Shown here: positions 9,532 to 14,654 of the stretch, in pieces
Position numbering within the stretch: position 1 is the stretch's first letter
How the letters are laid out: the number at the start of each line of letters is the position of its first letter
Origin: Competibacteraceae bacterium UBA6584
GTDB lineage: Bacteria; Pseudomonadota; Gammaproteobacteria; Competibacterales; Competibacteraceae
Direction of reading: 5' to 3'
DNA length: 14,654 nucleotides
NCBI GenBank assembly: GCA_002433805.1
Contig: DJIW01000040.1
Coordinates: forward strand, 1 to 14,654
Translations under genes and position numbers: made by a program
Notes under the pieces: model-generated
What the model was told of the DNA's origin: nothing
Seen by the model: only the letters and a program-made list of their open reading frames with translations
Database searches by the model: none

Positions 9532-10437
9532 ATGCAAGACTTGAACGATCTTTACTACTACGCGCGCGTCGTCGAACACGGCGGTTTCTCGACCGCCGGC
9601 CGCGCGCTCGGCATCCCCAAATCCAAACTGAGCCGCCGGATCGCTCTTCTGGAGCACCGGCTGGGCGTGCGCTTGCTCCAACGTTCGACCCGGCGTTTTG
9701 CGGTGACCGAGATCGGGCAACTCTATTACGAACGCTGCAAGGCGATGCTGGTCGAGGCGGACGCGGCCCAGGAGGCGATCGCCGCCGCCCAGGTGGAGCC
9801 GTGCGGCAGCGTGCGGATGAGCTGTCCGGTGGCGCTGTTGCAGGCCCAGGTCGGCGCGATGCTGGCCGATTTTTTGGCGGCGTATCCGCGCGTCGTCTTG
9901 CATCTGGAAGCGACCAACCGCCGGGTCGATCCCATCGGTGAAGGCATCGACCTGGCCTTGCGAGTCCGTCCGCCGCCGCTGGAGGACAGCGACTTGGTGT
10001 CGCGGATCTTGGCCCAGCGCGGCCAAGCCTTGGTCGCCAGCCCCGAGCTCTTGACCCGCCGAGGATTACCGCAATCGCCGACCGAGCTGGCGAGTTGGCC
10101 GAGTTTGGCCTTGGGCGCGCCCCAACAGGAGCACGCTTGGACGTTGTTTGGACCAGCGGGCGCGCAAGCCATCGTGAGCCACGCGCCGCGCTTGATCACC
10201 CGCGACATGATCGCGTTGCGCGCGGCCGCCGAGGCGGGCGTCGGGATTGTACAGTTGCCGACGATGATGGTTCGCGCCGAGCTGGCGCAAGGGACCTTGG
10301 TTCGCGTGCTGCCGGGCTGGTCGCCCCAACGTGAGATCGTCCACGCCGTTTACCCGTCGCGTCGCGGCCTGCTATCGTCGGTGCGCGCCTTGATCGACGA
10401 TTTGGTCCGACGCTTCAAGGCGCTGGCGGAGGATTGA
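9532..10437 (+). CDS. LysR-family transcriptional regulator
   Basis: The 301-residue protein has the standard LysR layout. The N-terminal winged helix-turn-helix (about 3-62) has FSTAGRALGIPKSKLSRRIA (19-38) as its core and LEHRLGVRLLQRSTRRFAVTE (from 40) as the wing. A linker helix follows, then a substrate-binding-like effector domain (about 90-296) starting GSVRMSCPVAL. It resembles the subgroup that includes E. coli YhaJ and CrgA-like regulators. The effector cannot be deduced. The ATG at 9532 gives the usual family start, but there is no clear Shine-Dalgarno; the region where one would sit is taken up by the dyad operator. The likely targets are its own gene and the divergent pirin gene. 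It converges on leuB, with a strong hairpin in between. Confidence 0.93.
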   Translation: MQDLNDLYYYARVVEHGGFSTAGRALGIPKSKLSRRIALLEHRLGVRLLQRSTRRFAVTEIGQLYYERCKAMLVEADAAQEAIAAAQVEPCGSVRMSCPVALLQAQVGAMLADFLAAYPRVVLHLEATNRRVDPIGEGIDLALRVRPPPLEDSDLVSRILAQRGQALVASPELLTRRGLPQSPTELASWPSLALGAPQQEHAWTLFGPAGAQAIVSHAPRLITRDMIALRAAAEAGVGIVQLPTMMVRAELAQGTLVRVLPGWSPQREIVHAVYPSRRGLLSSVRALIDDLVRRFKALAED

Positions 10438-10449
10438 GGGCAACCGCGA

Positions 10450-10495
10450 CCGGCGTGGCGCGAGCGCGGCTGAATGAGCGACCGCGCCCCGCCGG
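10450..10495. terminator. Strong hairpin between convergent lysR and leuB
   Basis: CCGGCGTGGCGCG (10450-10462) pairs with CGCGCCCCGCCGG (10483-10495) at 12 of 13 positions (one T-C mismatch), with a 20-nt loop. It starts 12 nt after the lysR stop and lies 32 nt beyond the leuB stop, so it can serve both convergent genes. No T-tract follows on either strand. It is the most stable-looking structure in the 90-nt gap. Confidence 0.55.
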
Positions 10496-10527
10496 TGCTA
10501 AAAGCGAGTCCAACTTGCCTCGGCCGA

Positions 10528-11586
10528 TTACAGCCGCCCGATGATGTCGTCCGCCATCTGTCGGGTAGTCAGCTTCCCGCCGAGATCGGCGGTGCGCGCC
10601 CCGGCGGTGATCGTTTCATCCACGGCTTTTTCGATGGCGGCGGCTTCCGCCTCCAAATCCAGCGAATGGCGCAGCAGCATCGCGCACGACAAAATCATCC
10701 CGATGGGATTGGCGATGCCCTTGCCGGCGATGTCCGGGGCCGAACCGTGAATCGGTTCGTACAAGCCGACCCGGCCCGCGCCCAGGCTGGCGGAAGGCAG
10801 CATTCCCATCGACCCCGCCAGCACCGACGCCTCGTCGGTGAGGATGTCGCCGAACATGTTCTCGGTCACGACCACGTCCATCCAGGCCGGGCCGGTGATC
10901 AAGCGCATGGCGGCGGTATCCACCAAGACGTGCTCCAGCTCCACGGCTGGATGATCCTGGCCGACCCGCACCGCGATCTGCCGCCACAGCCTTGAGGATT
11001 CGAGCACGTTGGCTTTATCCACCGAAGTCACTTTCTTTTTGCGGCCCTGGGCCAGCTTGAACGCCAGCTCCATCACCCGGCGGATTTCATAATCGTAATA
11101 TTCCAAGGTATCGACGGCGCGCTCGCGGCCGTCCTTGCTGTCTCGTCCCTTGGGCCAGCCGAAATACAAGCCGCCGGTCAGTTCGCGGATCACCAGAATA
11201 TCGACCCCTTTCAACTTTTCCGGCTTGAGCGGCGAGGAGTCGATCAGGGCGGGATGCACCTTGACCGGCCGCAGGTTGGCGAACACGCCCAAACCCTTGC
11301 GCAAGGCCAGCAGGCCCCGCTCCGGACGGTCCTTGGCGTTCGGATCGTCCCATTTCGGCCCCCCGACCGCCCCCAGCACCACCGCGTCGGCCGCCTGACA
11401 ATCGGCCAGCGTTTCATCGGTCAACGAGGAGCCGAACCGATCGATGGAACAACCGCCCATCAGCCGTTCCCGGTAATTCCACTCGTGCTTGAATTTCCCG
11501 GCAACCGCATCCAGCACGCGGACGGCCTCGGCGACCACTTCCGGTCCGATGCCGTCGCCGGGGAGTAAGACGATGTTCGCTTTCAT
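10528..11586 (-). CDS. leuB: 3-isopropylmalate dehydrogenase
   Basis: The 352-residue protein has the normal length and all key residues of LeuB, a cytoplasmic NAD-dependent enzyme. It oxidises and decarboxylates 3-isopropylmalate in leucine synthesis, and can act on the analogous 3-methylmalate in the citramalate route to isoleucine. Visible features are the N-terminal LLPGDGIGPEV (7-17), substrate arginines R96, R106 and R134, catalytic Y141 and K191, metal ligands D223, D247 and D251 (ENMFGDILTDE), and the NAD-binding EPIHGSAPDIAGKG (277-290). AGGA (11594-11597) sits 7 nt before the ATG. It lies 47 nt downstream of cimA on the same strand, so the two are probably cotranscribed. leuC and leuD, often its neighbours, are not in the window. 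Confidence 0.97.
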   Translation of the reverse strand: MKANIVLLPGDGIGPEVVAEAVRVLDAVAGKFKHEWNYRERLMGGCSIDRFGSSLTDETLADCQAADAVVLGAVGGPKWDDPNAKDRPERGLLALRKGLGVFANLRPVKVHPALIDSSPLKPEKLKGVDILVIRELTGGLYFGWPKGRDSKDGRERAVDTLEYYDYEIRRVMELAFKLAQGRKKKVTSVDKANVLESSRLWRQIAVRVGQDHPAVELEHVLVDTAAMRLITGPAWMDVVVTENMFGDILTDEASVLAGSMGMLPSASLGAGRVGLYEPIHGSAPDIAGKGIANPIGMILSCAMLLRHSLDLEAEAAAIEKAVDETITAGARTADLGGKLTTRQMADDIIGRL

Positions 11587-11593
11587 GAGTTAT

Positions 11594-11597
11594 TCCT
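11594..11597 (-). promoter_or_regulatory. Ribosome binding site of leuB
   Basis: AGGA on the minus strand, 7 nt before the leuB ATG and within the 47-nt cimA-leuB gap. It supports the chosen start and separate initiation within a shared transcript. Confidence 0.6.
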
Positions 11598-11633
11598 GAA
11601 GGATGCGCGGCGAGCGCGCTCCGATCAATGGAT

Positions 11634-13193
11634 TCAATGGGCGACCGACAAGCCGTATTCAACCGCGTCGACCAGCGCTTGCCAGGAAGCCTCGATGATG
11701 TTGGCGCTGGCCCCGACCGTGCTCCACATCCGAGTGGTATTGCGGGTGTCGATCAACACGCGGGTGATGGCTTCGGTGCCATCCTGCCCGTCCAGAATGC
11801 GGACCTTGTAATCGGCGAGATGGAAGGAGGCGATTTGCGGAAAGTCGTCCAATAGCGCCTTGCGCAAGGCGATGTCGAGCGCGTTCACCGGACCGTTGCC
11901 CTCGGCGGCGGTGTGCATCACTTTCGCGCCCACCTTCACCTTGACCATGGCCTCGGCGAAGATGCCGCGCCCCTGGCGATGTTCGACGTTGACCAGAAAA
12001 TCGATCAGTTCGAACAACGGCCGGTAATCGGGCTGCTGGCGCTTGAGCATCATCGCGACCGAGGCTTCGGCGGCCTCGAAGGAAAAGCCGCGCGCTTCTA
12101 GATCTTTCACATCGTTGAGCACCCCGACCACCCCGGCCGCGTCGCTGACATCGACCCCGTGCTCCTCGGCCTTGCTGAGGATATTGGCCCGGCCCGACAG
12201 CGCGGAAACCACCACCCGCATCTTGTTGCCGACCTGCTCCGGCGCGACGTGCTGGTAGGACTGCTCGCAGCGGCGCATGGCCGCCACATGCACGCCGCCT
12301 TTGTGGGCGAAAGCGCTCTTGCCGACGTAGGGCAGATGGTCGTTGGGGGTGACGTTGGCGACTTCGTCCACCACGTGCGAAAGTTCGTAGAGCTTTTGCA
12401 CGCCGCCTTCCGGCAAGCACCGGCGGCCCATCTTCAATTCCAGATTGGCCATGACCGAACACAGATTGGCGTTGCCGCAGCGCTCGCCGACACCGTTGAT
12501 GGTGCCCTGAACTTGAATGGCCCCCTGGCGCACGGCCGTCAGCGCGTTAACCACCGCGCATTCGCCGTCGTTGTGGGTGTGAATGCCGAACGGGTGCTGG
12601 ATCGCGTCCTTCATTTCGCGGACGATGGTTTCCACGTCCCAGGGCAGGCTGCCGCCGTTGGTGTCGCAGAGCACCACCGTCTCGGCCCCGCCCCGAATCG
12701 CCGCCTTCAGGGTTTCCAGCGCGTAGGACGGATCGGCTTGATAACCGTCGAAAAAATGCTCGGCGTCGTAAATGACCCGGCGGCCGGCGGCCCGAAGATA
12801 CGCGATGGATTGCTCGATGATCCGCAGGTTGTCATCCAGCGTGGTCAGCAGCACCTCGGTGACGTGCAGGTTCCAGGTCTTGCCGAACAGGGTGCAAACC
12901 GGCGTTTGCGCGGCGATCAACGCCTGAATGTTGGCGTCATCCTCCGGGCCGCCTTTGACCCGGCAGGTCGAGCCGAAGGCGGCGATCAGCGCAGTCTTCC
13001 ATTCCAGATCGCGGGCGCGCTCGAAAAACTCGGCGTCCTTGGGATTGGAGCCGGGCCAGCCGCCCTCGATGAAGGCCACGCCCAGATCGTCCAGCCGTTG
13101 GGCCACTCGGATCTTGTCGTGGCCCGACAGGGTAAACCCTTCGCTCTGGGTTCCATCGCGCAGGGTGGTATCGTAAATTTGAATGAGTGACAT
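11634..13193 (-). CDS. cimA: (R)-citramalate synthase
   Basis: The 519-residue protein is a citramalate synthase of the LeuA superfamily, which condenses acetyl-CoA with pyruvate to (R)-citramalate, the first step of the threonine-independent path to 2-oxobutyrate and isoleucine. The TIM-barrel catalytic domain (about 3-280) has IYDTTLRDGTQSEGF (6-20, with R12 and D13), the metal ligands H205 and H207 in HTHNDGECAVVN (205-216), and GTINGVGERCGNANL (230-244). A linker with AFAHKGGVHVAAM (294-306) leads to the LeuA dimerisation/regulatory domain (about 390-515), where family members bind the feedback inhibitor, usually isoleucine. The combination DGTQSEG, FGIHTHNDGECAVVN and a GTINGVGERCGN core points to citramalate synthase rather than 2-isopropylmalate or homocitrate synthase. 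No Shine-Dalgarno is visible before the ATG at 13193, but the family start fits. leuB follows 47 nt downstream. Confidence 0.93.
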   Translation of the reverse strand: MSLIQIYDTTLRDGTQSEGFTLSGHDKIRVAQRLDDLGVAFIEGGWPGSNPKDAEFFERARDLEWKTALIAAFGSTCRVKGGPEDDANIQALIAAQTPVCTLFGKTWNLHVTEVLLTTLDDNLRIIEQSIAYLRAAGRRVIYDAEHFFDGYQADPSYALETLKAAIRGGAETVVLCDTNGGSLPWDVETIVREMKDAIQHPFGIHTHNDGECAVVNALTAVRQGAIQVQGTINGVGERCGNANLCSVMANLELKMGRRCLPEGGVQKLYELSHVVDEVANVTPNDHLPYVGKSAFAHKGGVHVAAMRRCEQSYQHVAPEQVGNKMRVVVSALSGRANILSKAEEHGVDVSDAAGVVGVLNDVKDLEARGFSFEAAEASVAMMLKRQQPDYRPLFELIDFLVNVEHRQGRGIFAEAMVKVKVGAKVMHTAAEGNGPVNALDIALRKALLDDFPQIASFHLADYKVRILDGQDGTEAITRVLIDTRNTTRMWSTVGASANIIEASWQALVDAVEYGLSVAH

Positions 13194-13255
13194 AGAGTTA
13201 TCTTAGAGATTCAAAGGCTAAAACTTTTTTCTCGACGTTTGAGGCGGAGTTTCGA

Positions 13256-13280
13256 CCGCGCGCCGCATCAGGCAGCGCGG
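13256..13280. other. GC-rich hairpin upstream of cimA
   Basis: CCGCGCGCC (13256-13264) pairs with GGC (13271-13273) and GCGCGG (13275-13280) around a 6-nt loop and one bulged A: nine pairs. On the minus strand it lies between the unknown gene (stop at 13433) and cimA (start at 13193), 62 nt before the cimA ATG. It could be the terminator of the upstream gene or a leader structure of cimA. No T-tract follows it in the minus direction. Confidence 0.35.
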
Positions 13281-13281
13281 G

Positions 13282-13338
13282 TTTGTTCAAGTAGCGGACG
13301 ATGGGAGCATCGGGCCATCAGGAAATCCGACGAACAAA
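13282..13338. repeat. Nested inverted-repeat element upstream of cimA
   Basis: Three pairs of arms are nested around one centre. TTTGTTC (13282-13288) matches GAACAAA (13332-13338), CGGA (13295-13298) matches TCCG (13326-13329), and CGATG (13299-13303) matches CATCG (13308-13312) around GGAG. The whole could fold into a branched or interrupted stem of about 57 nt. It may be part of a dispersed intergenic repeat or a cimA leader structure. Copy number cannot be judged from one window. Confidence 0.3.
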
Positions 13339-13439
13339 GCTAGCGCGACGGTACGAATAGGATTTTCCCACAGTTTCACCAAAAGGACAGCAGGGTTTGT
13401 CACGCTCTCACGGCTGAAGCCTTGGAGGCGGCTCAACAT
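13287..13439 (-). other. Unexplained 50-codon open frame between the unknown gene and cimA
   Basis: An ATG at 13439 opens a 50-residue frame ending TGA at 13287. Only its first 7 nt overlap the end of the neighbouring gene, so unlike most spare frames here it is not a shadow of a longer gene. The peptide begins MLSRLQGFSRESVTNPAVL, goes on with a hydrophobic, Leu/Val-rich stretch (VALALFVGF) and ends in GPMLPSSAT. By hand count about 58% of codons end in G or C, visibly fewer than in the flanking genes. There is no well-spaced Shine-Dalgarno. It could be a small gene, a leader peptide for cimA-leuB, a decayed gene end, or the coding-like face of a dispersed repeat. I do not recognise a family. 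Confidence 0.25.
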
Positions 13440-14654
13440 TGCCCCAACGCCGCCACGGCCAAAACCTGCGGCGGCGGTTGCGCGGGCGATTTGAATCGCG
13501 CGATCAGCGCGCGCGCCTTGTCGCGGACGACGGACTTTTTCTTCGCCGCCGCCAGGCTTTCCAGCGCCTGACGGGCGGCCGGGTCGTGCGGGGCGCGGCC
13601 GGTTTCCTCCAAAACGCCGGCCAGCCGATCCAACAGCAAGGACTGTTTCCTCGGCGAGAATCCGTCCATTGCGTCCGCCACCACCCGCTCCAGGGCCAGC
13701 CCTACCGTCGCCTGCCCCGCCGCCCCGGTGGCGCAGAGCGAGGCCAAGGCTTGATCGAGCGGCGCGAATCCGGGTTCCGTGTCCTTGATCCGACCGACTA
13801 ACGCTCCGGCAAGATCCGCGGGCGTGACGCGACCGTCTTGCAGCCCTTGCGCCAGCAGATCGACCCCGCTTTCCCGCTGGATCGGTTGCGCCGCCAGCAG
13901 CATCCGCGTCAGCGGGGCCAAATGCGGGCGAATATCCACCTGCGGCCGCCTGCCTTGCATCAAGAGACTCAGGGTCGATTCGCGGTAGAAATCGTCTCGA
14001 CGTCCCTGACGGCACAATCCGGCCTCGAACAGGCGCTGCGCCAGTGGCGGGAACCGAAACGCCTGATCCGCGATCAGCTCGGGCGTCGCGAGATAACGGG
14101 TGTTCGCCAACAGATAAGGCCACAGGCAAGGATGCGCGGTATCTTGATTGAGCGGCGAAGGAAACGCGGCGGAGAAGTGGCCCAGCAAGGACTCCGTCAC
14201 GGGCTGGGGCGCGAACAGCAATTCCGCCAGCAGCGCGGCGTTCAGTTGCGACTCGTGAAACATCCGGCTGAACCAACCGCGCGCCGAGGATAGCCGCTCC
14301 AGCAAGCGGGGAGCGCGTCCGGCGATCCCTGCGTCACTCAAACCGAAACGACACCGCAAGGCCGCGCCGAACAGGCGGAATGTCGCGTTTTCGACCGAAT
14401 CGGGATCGTGTCGAAAAATCTTGGCCTTGAAGGCCGCTACCAAGCCGCCATCGCCGGAATCGCTGAAGAGGGCATGGAATAACGGTTCGGTCGGCGGTCG
14501 TTGGTCGAAGCGTTGCAGCAGCCGTTCGAGCGGGGCACGCGCTTCCGCCTCCGGGGCCAAGGCCAGCTTCAGGCTGTCGGCTATTACCGTATCGAGTGGG
14601 CTGATGCGGGGCGCGAGTTTTTCCCAGGCGTCGGCCCGCTGCTCGGGCAGCGCT
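13433..14654 (-). CDS. Large protein of unknown function, C-terminal part (start outside window)
   Basis: The frame is open from its TGA at 13433 through the right edge of the window. At least 406 residues are visible and the true start lies beyond base 14654; a TTG at 14560 is only an internal codon. The sequence is soluble in character, rich in Leu, Ala and Arg, and looks like a string of short amphipathic helices (for example LNAALLAELLFAP, RVTPADLAGALVGRI, QSLLLDRLAGVLEETGR), with a basic C-terminus (AAKKKSVVRDKARALIARF). No signal peptide, membrane segment or catalytic motif is visible. The C-terminal pattern faintly recalls helical-repeat families such as DUF6493, but this is a weak resemblance from memory. 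It is upstream of cimA on the same strand, separated by 239 nt with a hairpin, so it is probably a separate transcription unit. Confidence 0.75.
   Translation of the reverse strand, partial: ALPEQRADAWEKLAPRISPLDTVIADSLKLALAPEAEARAPLERLLQRFDQRPPTEPLFHALFSDSGDGGLVAAFKAKIFRHDPDSVENATFRLFGAALRCRFGLSDAGIAGRAPRLLERLSSARGWFSRMFHESQLNAALLAELLFAPQPVTESLLGHFSAAFPSPLNQDTAHPCLWPYLLANTRYLATPELIADQAFRFPPLAQRLFEAGLCRQGRRDDFYRESTLSLLMQGRRPQVDIRPHLAPLTRMLLAAQPIQRESGVDLLAQGLQDGRVTPADLAGALVGRIKDTEPGFAPLDQALASLCATGAAGQATVGLALERVVADAMDGFSPRKQSLLLDRLAGVLEETGRAPHDPAARQALESLAAAKKKSVVRDKARALIARFKSPAQPPPQVLAVAALGQC

Noticed and set aside
12159..13190. 343-codon open frame on the + strand opposite cimA
   Set aside because: It lies entirely within cimA, which has all family motifs. 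Long antisense frames are expected in GC-rich genes, and the translation has no recognisable domain.
13440..14276. Long - strand frame overlapping the unknown gene in another frame, running into the 50-codon frame
   Set aside because: This part is a shadow of the 13433-14654 gene and is rich in Arg, Gly and Ala in the usual out-of-frame way. Only the tail beyond the gene's stop (13287-13439) is kept as a separate observation.

Overview
The window looks like a chromosomal segment from a GC-rich (roughly low-to-mid 60s % GC by eye, not computed) Gram-negative bacterium, most likely a proteobacterium and plausibly a gammaproteobacterium. This rests on the lactate-oxidation gene set, the pirin/LysR pair and the citramalate synthase/LeuB pair. 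Genus cannot be decided from the sequence. I see no phage, insertion sequence, CRISPR array, rRNA or tRNA. Most of the window is ordinary metabolic gene content.

Left half (1-7136, all + strand): a lactate-utilisation cluster. It starts inside the 3' end of lutA, runs through lutB and lutC with overlapping reading frames, and continues after 133 nt with a large flavin and iron-sulfur D-lactate dehydrogenase (Dld-II type). After another 145 nt comes an LctP/LldP-family lactate permease. Together these would import lactate with protons and oxidise both enantiomers to pyruvate at the membrane: LutABC for L-lactate, Dld-II for D-lactate. A GC-rich hairpin 7 nt after the permease stop probably ends the transcript. 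No lactate regulator is visible.

Middle (7265-10437): an LtrA-family membrane protein of unknown function (+), converging on a pirin-family cupin protein (-). The pirin gene is divergent from a LysR-type regulator (+). The 125-nt pirin/lysR intergenic region carries three features that fit together: a promoter-like hexamer pair, a tandem direct repeat one helical turn apart over its -35, and a near-ideal LysR box (7-bp dyad arms containing T-N11-A) just before the lysR start. This suggests autoregulation plus control of pirin.

Right part (10528-14654, all - strand): leuB lies 47 nt downstream of cimA, (R)-citramalate synthase. The pair would feed 2-oxobutyrate, and so isoleucine, from pyruvate and acetyl-CoA, with LeuB shared with leucine synthesis. 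Upstream of cimA is a spacer of about 240 nt with a hairpin, a nested inverted-repeat structure and an odd 50-codon open frame. This is the least explained sequence in the window. The right edge cuts into a large, probably helical-repeat protein of unknown function.

Gene ends at 7136, 8494/8537 and 10437/10528 are each followed by strong GC-rich hairpins without T-tracts. No new multi-gene system is evident. The best leads are the pirin/LysR control region and the structured spacer upstream of cimA.
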